From the NCBI RefSeq assembly GCF_044542075.1, contig NZ_JBITTU010000003.1, forward strand, positions 186,001 to 250,000: a DNA stretch of 64,000 nt, in the 5' to 3' direction. The notes under the pieces are model-generated. The model made no database searches. It was not told where the DNA came from and saw only the letters and a list, made by a program, of their open reading frames with translations. This DNA comes from Leeuwenhoekiella sp044542075. GTDB taxonomy: Bacteria; Bacteroidota; Bacteroidia; Flavobacteriales; Flavobacteriaceae. Position numbers and translations under genes: made by a program. Every line of letters starts with the position of its first letter. Position 1 is the first letter of the stretch. This document shows positions 8,164 to 16,816 of this stretch, one piece after another.

Positions 8164-9624
8164 ATGATTCGATATATACTTGAGGTTATCATATTTCAGG
8201 CATTATTTATTGCAGTGTATCAACTTTGGTTACGCAAAGAGACGTTTTTTAATGTCAATCGTGCCTATTTGATAAGTACAGCGTTAGTTGCTTTTGCTTT
8301 GCCATTCATGCAATTTGAGTTATTTCAGAATCAAATTCCGCTACGCGAAAACCTGCAAATGCTCCCCGAAGTGTTTATTGGTGGGCAACCCATTCAAAAT
8401 AATCAGTCATATGCAGTAGAAACGGGAATAGATTGGGCGTTTATAAGTATCCTTATTTACGCAGCCGGGTCACTTTTTAGTGCAGGAATCTTGTTCAGAA
8501 AATATCAGGAGATCAAGAGGTATTTCCGCTTTAAAAGAGAATCTGATGGTAATGTGATCACCATTCCTAATAGCGATGCGGCATTTACCTTTCTGGGAAC
8601 TATATTTCTAGGCGATAAAATTGCTGCGGAAGCTAAAGCCCACATTCTTGCACATGAAGAAGTGCATTTAAAGCACAAACACGGGGTAGACCTCTTCTTA
8701 TTTGAAATTTTGCGGGTAGTGTTCTGGTTTAATCCACTGGTATATATCTATCAACATAAAGTAGCCGAGTTGCACGAGTTCATCGCCGATGCCCACGCCA
8801 CTAAGAAAACCGAAAAGAAATCTTATTACAATCAGTTGCTCAATACCGCTTTTGGTACGCAACATATTTCATTCATCAATACATTTTTCAATCATTCATT
8901 AATCAAAAAACGAATCGTTATGTTACAAAAAAAATCAAGAAACAATGCAAAATGGAAGTATCTGTTAGTGCTTCCTCTTATCGCCGGTATTTTAACCTAT
9001 GTAGGTTGTACAGATGACAACGCAGATTCCCAGAATAAGCAATTGATCACTTTAGAAGAGCAGGTTGCAGATTTAAAGGCCACACTTGCCACTAAAGAAA
9101 ATATCACTCAGGACGAATTGAATTCTTTACAAGAACTAGAAGCACAATACAAAGAAAAGATTGAAGTAATTGAAGTTGTTGAAGACTATACGGAAGCAAT
9201 AGCGCTAAACGAAATTCCTGTAGGTGAAGGTGTTGAAGTGTTAGAAATTCAAAATCAAGAGGTTATCAACGACATTCCTTTTGCAGTTATTGATGAGGTC
9301 CCTACGTTTCCCGGTTGTGAGGGTTTAAGTAATGAGCAGCGTAAAAAATGTATGTCGCAAAATGTATCTGCTATGGTTAATAAAAACTTTAATACAGCTT
9401 TAGGTAAAGAATTAGGTCTTACCGGTGTAACTCGAATTTATGTGCGGTTTAAAATTGACACTCGGGGGAATGTTATTGATGTTCAGTCCAGAGCCCCACA
9501 TATTAAACTTGAGGAGGAAGCAAAACGTGTAGTAAATCTTTTACCTCATATGACTCCGGGCAAGCAACGTGGTGAGTCTGTAAATGTATTGTATTCACTA
9601 CCCATTGTATTTCAGGTGCAGTAA
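8164..9624 (+). CDS. BlaR1-like M56 metallopeptidase fused to a TonB C-terminal domain
   Basis: A 486-residue membrane protein. The N-terminal half is an M56 (BlaR1-type) zinc protease with membrane segments near 4-22, 35-50 and 90-111. It has the zinc motif HEEVH at 164-168 and a probable third ligand Glu205 in AELHEF. A further membrane segment lies at about 264-281. The part after it would face the periplasm: a Glu-rich, coiled-coil-like stretch (about 290-350) and then a TonB C-terminal fold (about 415-486, ending in YSLPIVFQV). No penicillin-binding sensor domain is present, so the signal is not a beta-lactam. It overlaps functionally with the BlaI-type repressor two bases upstream. The TonB domain may sense or contact an outer-membrane partner. 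Confidence 0.88.
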   Translation: MIRYILEVIIFQALFIAVYQLWLRKETFFNVNRAYLISTALVAFALPFMQFELFQNQIPLRENLQMLPEVFIGGQPIQNNQSYAVETGIDWAFISILIYAAGSLFSAGILFRKYQEIKRYFRFKRESDGNVITIPNSDAAFTFLGTIFLGDKIAAEAKAHILAHEEVHLKHKHGVDLFLFEILRVVFWFNPLVYIYQHKVAELHEFIADAHATKKTEKKSYYNQLLNTAFGTQHISFINTFFNHSLIKKRIVMLQKKSRNNAKWKYLLVLPLIAGILTYVGCTDDNADSQNKQLITLEEQVADLKATLATKENITQDELNSLQELEAQYKEKIEVIEVVEDYTEAIALNEIPVGEGVEVLEIQNQEVINDIPFAVIDEVPTFPGCEGLSNEQRKKCMSQNVSAMVNKNFNTALGKELGLTGVTRIYVRFKIDTRGNVIDVQSRAPHIKLEEEAKRVVNLLPHMTPGKQRGESVNVLYSLPIVFQVQ

Positions 9625-9643
9625 TTCAACTTTATAAGTATCA

Positions 9644-10861
9644 ATGAGCAGATTTTATCTATTTATTTTTTTAATTATTGCCAGCCAGGCCGAAGCGCAA
9701 AACGTTTCGGCTTTGGCCGTTGCAGATAGTTTGTATGCAGTAGGGAATTATAGCGAAGCAATTGATCACTATGAGGTAATTCAGCCTAAAATAGAATCGA
9801 TTTATTTAAAACTGGCACGCGCCCATCAGGCAAAAGGTACTTTAGACGATGCATTGATAAATTATGCAAAAGCGGCAACCGGTACCGGTGAGGTGATTGC
9901 AATGAATGAGTATGGTAAATTACTCATTACTAAAGGTAAATTTAAAGAAGCAGATAGTGTATTTACCAAATTGATTTCAGTATATAAAACCAATCCTGAA
10001 TTTTATTATCAGCGTGGGCGTGCAAACGAGAACAAGCCCAGAGATATAAGGTTTAACGCTTCAGATTCTACGGAAGAAAGGACTACGACCCTTTTCCCTT
10101 ACCTGAAAGATTACCAAAAAGCAGTTGCACTTGACAGCACCCATCAAAAAGCACTTTCAGAACTGGCTACCTTTTATCTGAAGCAAAAAGATTTTAGAAT
10201 GGTAGAAAAACTAGCTTTTAAAGCTCTAGAAAGTTACCCGACTAATGTAGAAATCATCGGCACACTCGCACAAAGCTATTACTACAAAGGCTGGAATGAA
10301 GAGACGATTACCTGGTTTGAAAAGTTACTTTCTCTGGGACAAAATACACAGTTCATTCGTGAAAAATTAGGTAATGCGTATTATAAAGACCGAATGTATG
10401 AGCTGGCAATTAAAAACTATCTCGAAGCCTTGAAGTTTTCACCTGAAGATGCACATCTTCACGCAACTTTGGCGAAGCTCTATAACTATACAAAAGATTT
10501 AAAGTCTGCAGAAACGCACGGGCTCTTTGCGATTTTATATAAAGATCAGCCACTTGATGAAGAATATTATACATTATCACGTACGTACGAGATGAAAAAG
10601 GACTGGCCAAATGCGATGAAGTATGTTGATCGTTCTTTAAAAGAAAATCCAGATAATAAAAATGCAGAATATACGAGAGCGATTGTAGCCGATAATTATT
10701 ACGAAGACAAACGAGCAGTTTTAAAAATCTACGAAGATTTTGTCAAGAAATACGATAATACAAAGTATGCTAAATACGATCCTACTTTAAAACTAGCTAA
10801 AGAACGTGTTATCATCTTAAACAGGGAGATTTTTATGGCAAAAGACAGTGAGGAGGAGTAA
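9644..10861 (+). CDS. Exported TPR-repeat protein
   Basis: A 405-residue protein with a signal peptide (hydrophobic 4-14, cleavage likely after SQAEA near 18) and many tetratricopeptide repeats, for example YAVGNYSEAIDHYE, TLDDALINYAKAA, FYLKQKDFRMVEKLA, YYYKGWNEETITWFEKL and RMYELAIKNYLEALK. It starts 19 bases after the BlaR1-like gene, so it belongs to the same operon and probably works with the sensor in the periplasm. TPR proteins are scaffolds, and no enzymatic motif is seen. The C-terminus is acidic (DSEEE). Confidence 0.85.
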   Translation: MSRFYLFIFLIIASQAEAQNVSALAVADSLYAVGNYSEAIDHYEVIQPKIESIYLKLARAHQAKGTLDDALINYAKAATGTGEVIAMNEYGKLLITKGKFKEADSVFTKLISVYKTNPEFYYQRGRANENKPRDIRFNASDSTEERTTTLFPYLKDYQKAVALDSTHQKALSELATFYLKQKDFRMVEKLAFKALESYPTNVEIIGTLAQSYYYKGWNEETITWFEKLLSLGQNTQFIREKLGNAYYKDRMYELAIKNYLEALKFSPEDAHLHATLAKLYNYTKDLKSAETHGLFAILYKDQPLDEEYYTLSRTYEMKKDWPNAMKYVDRSLKENPDNKNAEYTRAIVADNYYEDKRAVLKIYEDFVKKYDNTKYAKYDPTLKLAKERVIILNREIFMAKDSEEE

Positions 10862-10971
10862 TTGTATAGTAATTAGAAATGTCTTAGTGTTTATTGAATT
10901 TTGATTAAATACCGTAAACTACTATTTTTTTAAAGCTTAATTTGCCGTCTTATTATAAATGATTTTTTGCT

Positions 10972-11724
10972 TTGAAAAACGTTCTATACCTATCTCTCAT
11001 TTGCCTTTTTACGCTTTCTTGTAACTCTGAAAAAGGTCTTAATTGCATTCAGGCAGAAGGAGACCGCATTAAAAAGGAATTCACAGTTAACGACTTTACT
11101 TCAATTATCGTTGAAGAGCGTTTACAGCTTATTCTTAAAGAGGGGCCGGTTCAAAAAGTGGAGGTAGCTACAGGAGAAAATTTATTAAATGATATTGAAG
11201 TAAGCGTTACAGACGGTGTTTTAACGGTTTTAGATAATAATGGCTGTAATCTAGTTCGGGATTTTAACATCAGTCAGGTATATGTAACATCTCCAAATAT
11301 TACAGAGGTTCGCAATGCTTCAGGATATGAGGTTCAGAGTGATGGTGTACTTGCTTATCCTTCTTTAACCTTAATAAGTAATGATGGGGAGGAAGAAGAT
11401 TTTTATCACAAAGACGGGGATTTTAGATTACAACTTAATGTAGGAGAATTAAATATCACCGCAGACGGACTCAGTAATTTTTATATTTCCGGCGCAGCCG
11501 AAACTGCAAATATCGAATTTTTAGAAGGCGATATTCGTTTTGAAGGTCCAGAATTTAGAATACAGAACCTCAATATATACCACCGCGGCACAAATAAAGT
11601 TATCGTAAATCCTATACAATCGCTACGCGGAAAAGTATTGAGTACCGGCAATCTTATTTCAGTGAATCGCCCACCTATAGTTGAGGTTGAAGAAACCTAT
11701 ACCGGCCGCCTGATTTTTCAATAG
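10972..11724 (+). CDS. GIN-domain (DUF2807) lipoprotein
   Basis: A 250-residue lipoprotein starting at TTG (10972). The signal sequence ends in LFTLSC, so Cys17 is the likely lipidation site. After it comes a DUF2807 'head GIN domain', a right-handed beta-helix-like fold. It is recognised by FTVNDFTSIIVEERLQLIL, the TGENLL..I.V block and alternating short strands such as LTLISNDGEE and LNITADGLSNF. These proteins are abundant in Bacteroidota and thought to act at the cell surface or as auto-transporter-like adhesins, without firm proof. The gene lies 110 bases after the TPR gene and may be independent. Confidence 0.85.
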   Translation: MKNVLYLSLICLFTLSCNSEKGLNCIQAEGDRIKKEFTVNDFTSIIVEERLQLILKEGPVQKVEVATGENLLNDIEVSVTDGVLTVLDNNGCNLVRDFNISQVYVTSPNITEVRNASGYEVQSDGVLAYPSLTLISNDGEEEDFYHKDGDFRLQLNVGELNITADGLSNFYISGAAETANIEFLEGDIRFEGPEFRIQNLNIYHRGTNKVIVNPIQSLRGKVLSTGNLISVNRPPIVEVEETYTGRLIFQ

Positions 11725-11801
11725 CACAAGCACTCTAATCATTTAGAGAAGTAGTTCTAATTTCTAAAAACGCGTAAATCTCAAACGCTAATTTTTAAAC
11801 G

Positions 11802-11809
11802 TATCTTTG
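11802..11809 (+). promoter_or_regulatory. -7 box of the era promoter
   Basis: TATCTTTG matches TAnnTTTG and would start transcription near 11816, about 22 bases before the TTG start of era. The -33 element is poor. Confidence 0.55.
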
Positions 11810-11837
11810 CAGCTTAAAACTTCAAAATACCATACGT

Positions 11838-12770
11838 TTGGAATCTCAAAATAACAACCCGTTAGCACAAGAATCACAAGAGCCAAAACCACATAAGGCT
11901 GGTTTTGTAAATATAATAGGTAATCCTAATGTGGGTAAGTCTACGTTAATGAATGCCCTGGTAGGTGAGCGTCTTTCTATTATTACTTCAAAGGCACAAA
12001 CTACCCGTCACCGTATTTTAGGTATTGTAAATGGGGAAGATTTTCAAGCGATTTTAAGTGATACACCAGGTATTATTAAGCCTGCTTATGAGCTGCAGGC
12101 TTCGATGATGGCTTTCGTAAAGTCGGCATTTGAAGACGCAGATGTATTAATTTACATGGTCGAGTTGGGTGAAAAAGAGTTGAAAGACGAAGCTTTTTTC
12201 AATAAAATAAGAAATACAGAGATCCCTGTTTTATTATTGATTAATAAGATTGATCAGGGAAATGAAGAATTGCTTGAGCAAAGCAGAACCCACTGGAAAG
12301 AGCAGGTGCCTAATGCAGAGATTTTTGCGATTTCGGCATTAGAAAATTTTGGAGTAGCTGAAGTTTTTAATCGCATATTAGAAGCTTTGCCGGTATCACC
12401 GCCCTTCTATCCTAAAGATGCTTTAACCGACAAGCCAGAGCGCTTCTTCGTAAATGAGATTATACGAGAGAAAATCTTGATGCATTACAAAAAGGAAATT
12501 CCTTATTCTGTAGAAATAGATACCGAAGAGTTTTTTGAAGAAGACAACATCATTAGAATGCGTAGCATTATTATGGTAGAGCGTGATAGCCAGAAAGGTA
12601 TTATTATAGGCCATAAAGGTGCAGCCTTAAAGCGTGTAGGGATTGAAGCGCGTAAAGACCTGGAGGTTTTCTTCGGAAAAAAAGTACATATGGAATTGTA
12701 TGTAAAAGTCAACAAAAACTGGAGAAGCAGCGAGCGTGAACTTAGACGCTTCGGGTATAACGGGAAGTAG
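11838..12770 (+). CDS. era: GTPase Era
   Basis: A 310-residue GTPase that binds the 3' end of 16S rRNA and assists maturation of the 30S subunit. G1 is GNPNVGKS at 28-35, the switch I motif QTTR is at 54-57, G3 is DTPG at 75-78 and G4 is NKID at 136-139. The C-terminal KH domain shows GIIIGHKGAALKR near residues 254-266 and ends in the ELRRFGY block normal for Era. The start is a TTG at 11838, giving an acidic N-terminal tail of about 20 residues; no ATG lies in a better position. It is followed by a terminator shared with the converging arsenosugar operon. Confidence 0.97.
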   Translation: MESQNNNPLAQESQEPKPHKAGFVNIIGNPNVGKSTLMNALVGERLSIITSKAQTTRHRILGIVNGEDFQAILSDTPGIIKPAYELQASMMAFVKSAFEDADVLIYMVELGEKELKDEAFFNKIRNTEIPVLLLINKIDQGNEELLEQSRTHWKEQVPNAEIFAISALENFGVAEVFNRILEALPVSPPFYPKDALTDKPERFFVNEIIREKILMHYKKEIPYSVEIDTEEFFEEDNIIRMRSIIMVERDSQKGIIIGHKGAALKRVGIEARKDLEVFFGKKVHMELYVKVNKNWRSSERELRRFGYNGK

Positions 12771-12830
12771 TGGCAGCGCCACACGCAATTAAATTAAAAT
12801 GCAGCTCAACTGAGTGACGTGCTAAATTAA

Positions 12831-12857
12831 AAAGCCCCGCAATGCGAGGCTTTTTTT
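12831..12857. terminator. Bidirectional terminator between era and arsM
   Basis: A short stem (AGCCCCGC/GCGAGGCT, one mismatch, loop AAT) has seven T on the plus side and AAAAA, meaning U's on the other strand, on the minus side. It would end era from one side and the long minus-strand operon from the other. Confidence 0.75.
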
Positions 12858-12883
12858 ATTTGACTCCGGCTGCTAGCCGGCAG

Positions 12884-13852
12884 TTAGCAGCATCCACCAC
12901 CATCATAATGAAACGTGCTTTCACTAATAAAAATATCATCACGACCTAAAGAAGCCAGTGCACCAGCAGTCTTATCACAAACCGCCAATGGCTGATTTTT
13001 AACTAGCACGTGTCCTTTTTTGTCATCAAAATGATTTTCAGAACCGTAAAAAATTGCCGCTTTGCCGGTGAAAATACAAGGGCCATCTGTGGGCATTGGG
13101 TCTTTAATGGCAGCCACCTCTATAGACTCGATATAAATAAGTTCGTCTGTAGAATAATTTTTGGGATCTAGAATACGGTAGGGCTTACGAGCACGAATTT
13201 CAATGGTACCAAAACCGGCATCGGTTAAAGCTTTTACATATTCTTTAATAGGTAAACTTCCGCTAAGGCAAAGTGCTCTTAAACGCTCGTCCTCGCGCAA
13301 CGTTTCATTCATTTCTTGCTCACAGGTAGGATCACTCATCACCAATCTACCTTGTGGTTTTAGAACACGGTACATTTCAGCAATAGCTTTCTTTAAATCT
13401 TCAGCTTTAAAAATATTGAACAGGCAGTTTTGAGCCGCTACATCAATGCTGTTATCTTCAACTGGAAGGCTTAAGGCATCTCCTTTTTTAAGATCTACAA
13501 ACTCACTTTTAAACCAGGGATTTACTGCTTCTGCCTCGATAAAATTTTTGCGGGAAGCTTCTAGCATTTCATCTACAACATCTACACCGATGACGCCGCT
13601 TTTTTGACGCGAGAAATAGGCGAACTGCAGCAGCTCCATTCCGCCGCCGGCACCTACATATAAAATGCGCGGATTGTTAGTGAGATCACGAGCATTTACC
13701 GTGCTTCCACAGCCGTAATTCATCTCCTGCATAATCTTTGGGATTTTTAAACCCGGTAATTCCCAGATTGGGTTTGTGGTACAGCACAAGCCTACATCAG
13801 GCGTAAGTGCAGCATCACGATACACATTTTTGGTAGTTTCTAAATAGCTCAT
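12884..13852 (-). CDS. arsM: Arsenite methyltransferase ArsM (arsenosugar type)
   Basis: A 322-residue SAM-dependent methyltransferase that converts arsenite to methylated arsenicals, the first step toward dimethylarsenic. The SAM-binding loop VGAGGG lies at 66-71 and IGVD at 88-91. Cysteines expected to bind As(III) are present: Cys23-Cys24, Cys48, Cys143 and Cys195. The N-terminal part matches the arsenosugar-cluster ArsM form, which binds MNYGCGSTV (44-52). The protein ends in GGGCC, a vicinal Cys pair well suited to bind trivalent arsenic. It is the last gene of a minus-strand operon, 25 bases after arsS. Some non-arsenic methyltransferases look similar, but the neighbour arsS makes the call firm. 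Confidence 0.9.
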   Translation of the reverse strand: MSYLETTKNVYRDAALTPDVGLCCTTNPIWELPGLKIPKIMQEMNYGCGSTVNARDLTNNPRILYVGAGGGMELLQFAYFSRQKSGVIGVDVVDEMLEASRKNFIEAEAVNPWFKSEFVDLKKGDALSLPVEDNSIDVAAQNCLFNIFKAEDLKKAIAEMYRVLKPQGRLVMSDPTCEQEMNETLREDERLRALCLSGSLPIKEYVKALTDAGFGTIEIRARKPYRILDPKNYSTDELIYIESIEVAAIKDPMPTDGPCIFTGKAAIFYGSENHFDDKKGHVLVKNQPLAVCDKTAGALASLGRDDIFISESTFHYDGGGCC

Positions 13853-13877
13853 ATTTTTTATTTGTATTAATAATCAA

Positions 13878-14945
13878 TTAGGCAACTGTTCCCTGGCAAC
13901 TACTTCCGGCACCGGCAGTACAACCATAACAATGTTGCGAAATAATGATATTGCGATCGTTTAGTAAATCTTCATTATAATCTGAGATGTGCTTCACTTT
14001 GCTGTTTACCTTCAAATCTAGCATTTGGTTGAAGTCGCAATCGTATAGCCAACCGTCCCAGCTTATGGAAATCGTATTGGTGCACATCACATTGTTTACA
14101 GCTGCAGGATTATACGCTTCAACTAATTGATACATATAATCTTCATAGTTTTCTGAAGCTATCAAATAATCTAAGAAACGCGCGATAGGTAAATTAGTAA
14201 TCGCAAACAAATTGTGAAACTGAATATTGAAATCTTCGTACAGGGCTTTTTTAAAATCTTTCTCCATTCCGGCTTGGTCTGAAGGAAGGTAAGCCCCATT
14301 AGGGTTGTATACAAGATCTAACCGTAATTCGCTATCTGGCATTCCGTAGCCCACAGCGTTTAATTCTTGCAAAGCTTTTATTGAAAGATCAAAAACACCT
14401 TCGCCACGTTGCTTATCAGTCTTGCCACGCGTCCAGTGAGGCATAGAACTCACCACGTGTACGTTGTGTTTTTTAAAAAAATCAGGTAAGTCGTAATATT
14501 TTTTATTGGCTCGAATAATCGTTAAGTTACTACGCACAATAAAATCTTTGATTCCTGCTTTACTGGCTTCTTCGACAAATCTTCTAAAATTAGGATTCAT
14601 CTCTGGTGCGCCACCGGTTAGATCGAGGGTGTGTGCTCCTGTATTTTTTATCACTTCAAGACACTGCTCCATGGTTTTCCAGGTCATTATTTCTTTACGA
14701 TCTGGACCGGCATCTACATGGCAGTGCTCACACACCTGATTGCACATATAACCTACATTAATTTGTAGGATCTCGAGTTTTTTAGGTCGAAGCGGAAACT
14801 GATTAGTTTCCTTTATTTTTTCTTGAAAAGTAGGGAGCTCCCCATTTGCAAAAATACCACCTGATAAAATCTCAAGCTGCTTATTAGCTTGAGCCAAATC
14901 ATCATGACGTTTATGTAACGATTTTTTAATTTTAGTATCAGGCAT
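13878..14945 (-). CDS. arsS: Arsenosugar biosynthesis radical SAM protein ArsS
   Basis: A 355-residue radical SAM enzyme. The cluster motif CNQVCEHC (Cys68, Cys72, Cys75) binds the 4Fe-4S cluster, and GGAPEMNP (111-118) is the SAM-contacting GGE-like motif. The C-terminus holds further cysteines in HCYGCTAGAGSSC (Cys339, Cys342, Cys350), the selenodomain-associated region of the family. ArsS joins the 5'-deoxyadenosyl group of SAM to dimethylarsenic, giving the arsenical nucleoside precursor of arsenosugars. At 166-171 this protein reads SSMPHW, where my memory of the family is a Cys-containing SLPCY-like block. It sits 66 bases after the CMD-like gene and 25 before arsM. Confidence 0.92.
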   Translation of the reverse strand: MPDTKIKKSLHKRHDDLAQANKQLEILSGGIFANGELPTFQEKIKETNQFPLRPKKLEILQINVGYMCNQVCEHCHVDAGPDRKEIMTWKTMEQCLEVIKNTGAHTLDLTGGAPEMNPNFRRFVEEASKAGIKDFIVRSNLTIIRANKKYYDLPDFFKKHNVHVVSSMPHWTRGKTDKQRGEGVFDLSIKALQELNAVGYGMPDSELRLDLVYNPNGAYLPSDQAGMEKDFKKALYEDFNIQFHNLFAITNLPIARFLDYLIASENYEDYMYQLVEAYNPAAVNNVMCTNTISISWDGWLYDCDFNQMLDLKVNSKVKHISDYNEDLLNDRNIIISQHCYGCTAGAGSSCQGTVA

Positions 14946-15011
14946 AAGGTTTAATTTTTCTTTTTTAGCAAGACTAAGATAGCGTAAGTAAATAGATTTT
15001 TTATTTAACCA

Positions 15012-15350
15012 TTACATTTCCAGCTTATTCACTTTATTCATCATCATAGTGCCGTGTACCAGAGTTGCACCACTTTTTATTGCCGCTCCAACATGAATGG
15101 CTTCCATCATTTGTTCTTTGGTCACCCCGCGTTGTAAGGTGTCTTTTGTATAGGCATCTATACAATAGGGGCATTGCTCTGTGTGTGCAACGGCAAGAGC
15201 AATTAATGCTTTCTCACGGGCGGTGAGTGCACCTTCTTCAAAAACTTTCCCGTAGTAATCAAAGAATTTAGTACCTAATTCTTCACTCCATTCGGTGATT
15301 TTTCCAAATTTCCTAAGATCTGCGGGATCATAATACGTGTTAGCTGCCAT
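15012..15350 (-). CDS. CMD/AhpD-like protein of the arsenosugar cluster
   Basis: A 112-residue protein of the carboxymuconolactone decarboxylase/AhpD superfamily, in the subgroup annotated as arsenosugar biosynthesis-associated peroxidase-like. The redox pair Cys60-X-X-Cys63 lies in HTEQCPYCIDAYT. The His that usually follows the CxxC by four residues in AhpD is Tyr67 here. Such proteins can act as thiol peroxidases or reductases. In this setting it may control the oxidation state of trivalent arsenicals or protect the radical SAM enzymes. It lies between the rhodanese (17 bases) and arsS (66 bases) on the same strand. Confidence 0.85.
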   Translation of the reverse strand: MAANTYYDPADLRKFGKITEWSEELGTKFFDYYGKVFEEGALTAREKALIALAVAHTEQCPYCIDAYTKDTLQRGVTKEQMMEAIHVGAAIKSGATLVHGTMMMNKVNKLEM

Positions 15351-15367
15351 AATTTATAAATTTAGTA

Positions 15368-15832
15368 TTAGTGTATTTTAATTCCTGTTTTTAGGTATGC
15401 GCTCCACTGTTTTGAAAAAGTATGAACTTCTTCTGTAGGTTCTCCTACTGGGTTAACGATCTTAAAACCATTGTCTTTCCAGTCAAATATGCCTCCATAA
15501 AGATTATATACTTTTGTATAGCCATGGGCTAACAAGGTTTGCGCAACACTGTTACTTCGTATCCCGAGACTGCAATACACAACAATAGGAGTTTCAAAAA
15601 AGGGAATCAATTTTTTAATTAATTCAATACTTGGTTCTTCACTTACCCAATGCGCATTTTTAATATGGGATATTTCAAACTCCGTACGTGCGCGTGTATC
15701 TAAAAGAATATAATTAGATTGTTTAATATGTAACTCTTGTGCAGATATAAGTGTAACATCTTTTGATAACTTATCATTAAGCAACTTCTGAAGTTTAGAT
15801 GTTCTGAATAGTTTACTTAAAAATAAAGCCAT
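15368..15832 (-). CDS. Cytoplasmic rhodanese with VHTFSK C-terminal tail
   Basis: A 154-residue single-domain rhodanese (sulfurtransferase). The active-site loop is YCSLGIRS with Cys87, and LLDTRARTEFEISHI (43-57) is the typical CH2-like part. I see no signal peptide, although the N-terminus is amphipathic. It ends with VHTFSKQWSAYLKTGI, about 20 residues beyond the usual rhodanese end. The exported rhodanese at 29637-30128 has the same tail, so the two are paralogs. It may deliver sulfur, for example for thio-arsenicals, or have a purely binding role. The radical SAM gene is two bases upstream, so translation is probably coupled. Confidence 0.88.
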   Translation of the reverse strand: MALFLSKLFRTSKLQKLLNDKLSKDVTLISAQELHIKQSNYILLDTRARTEFEISHIKNAHWVSEEPSIELIKKLIPFFETPIVVYCSLGIRSNSVAQTLLAHGYTKVYNLYGGIFDWKDNGFKIVNPVGEPTEEVHTFSKQWSAYLKTGIKIH

Positions 15833-15834
15833 AA

Positions 15835-16806
15835 CTAGTATTTATCTAAGGTGTTTATAGGTTTTACGATAGGTTGCTGAGTTTTCATATCATAATGCTT
15901 AGTAAAAAACTCATCACACCACAGGCAAACATTACCCAGCTCGATAGCTCGCTTTAAACCCTCTTGAGCATCTATTCCCAGACTTTCACCCATCCCGTAG
16001 GCATCACCCATATTAATTTTGCGCATTACCTCGTGCTTAGACATACGTTGTAATACCTCAGTAACTTTTTCTGTGCGTGCATCTCCCATAGCACTAACTG
16101 TACCGGGACAACAAGGATTAATTGCCCAAAGCTGAATGCTTAATTCCTGTATGATGTTTTCGCCATTGCGACCCAAAAAACCACGTCCGCCAGAATGAAT
16201 ATTGCAAAAATTATGGGCTCCATCTTTATGCCAAATGTCTTTTTTAAGTGCACGGCCGCGTGCCCAGTTACCACCCAGCCACATATCTTCAGTAGCACCA
16301 AAAAAGCCATAAATAAGATTGCTCTCTTTTAGACGGTCACGTCCTTCTTTATCCAGATTTTCTTCACGACCCATTAAGTTAATTCCGCGACTTTCAAATA
16401 AGGTTGATAGCTCCTCCTTACGAGTTCCTTGTTTTTTATGATAGCGATCTATACTAGCGATAGAAAATTGTTGAACTCCTTTTTCAATTAATAAATCAAG
16501 AATTTCTGGCGTTAGTAAGTCTCCGTTAAATTGAAGTGTAATATGAAGTTGATTTTCATATTTAGTCTTGAGGCGGTCGAGGATTGCATAGAGTAGTTTT
16601 TTATCTGCAAGTGGTTCGCCACCACTTAAGATGAGGTGTTGAAGATTATTAGGCAAATTGCCTATAATAGCCATACAATCTTCTTCAGATATGCGTTTGC
16701 CTTGTGGGCCGCTATTATTATAGCAGTGGTCACACTTATCATTACACAATTGAGTAAACACCCAGTAAATGTTGTAGTAGTCTTCAAAAGTTGTTTGCAT
16801 CTGCAT
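15835..16806 (-). CDS. Radical SAM protein of unknown reaction, with SPASM-like cysteines
   Basis: A 323-residue radical SAM enzyme distinct from ArsS. The cluster motif is CNDKCDHC (Cys21, Cys25, Cys28), and SGGEP is at 61-65. The C-terminal third carries extra cysteines: HNFCNIHSGGRGF, INPCCPGT and NVCLWC. This is the kind of set that binds an auxiliary Fe-S cluster in SPASM or twitch domains. The start may be Met1 or Met3. It lies between the methylthioribose-kinase-like gene (10 bases) and the rhodanese (2 bases) in the operon. I do not recognise its family. From context it should modify the arsenical, its sugar or a peptide. It has no counterpart in the simple ArsM-ArsS pathway that I know of. 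Confidence 0.8.
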   Translation of the reverse strand: MQMQTTFEDYYNIYWVFTQLCNDKCDHCYNNSGPQGKRISEEDCMAIIGNLPNNLQHLILSGGEPLADKKLLYAILDRLKTKYENQLHITLQFNGDLLTPEILDLLIEKGVQQFSIASIDRYHKKQGTRKEELSTLFESRGINLMGREENLDKEGRDRLKESNLIYGFFGATEDMWLGGNWARGRALKKDIWHKDGAHNFCNIHSGGRGFLGRNGENIIQELSIQLWAINPCCPGTVSAMGDARTEKVTEVLQRMSKHEVMRKINMGDAYGMGESLGIDAQEGLKRAIELGNVCLWCDEFFTKHYDMKTQQPIVKPINTLDKY

Positions 16807-16816
16807 GTCCTATTTT

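Noticed and set aside
7802..9624. Beta-lactam resistance module
   Set aside because: No beta-lactamase or penicillin-binding sensor domain follows the BlaI/BlaR1-like pair. The serine hydrolase at 55.6 kb is unlinked.
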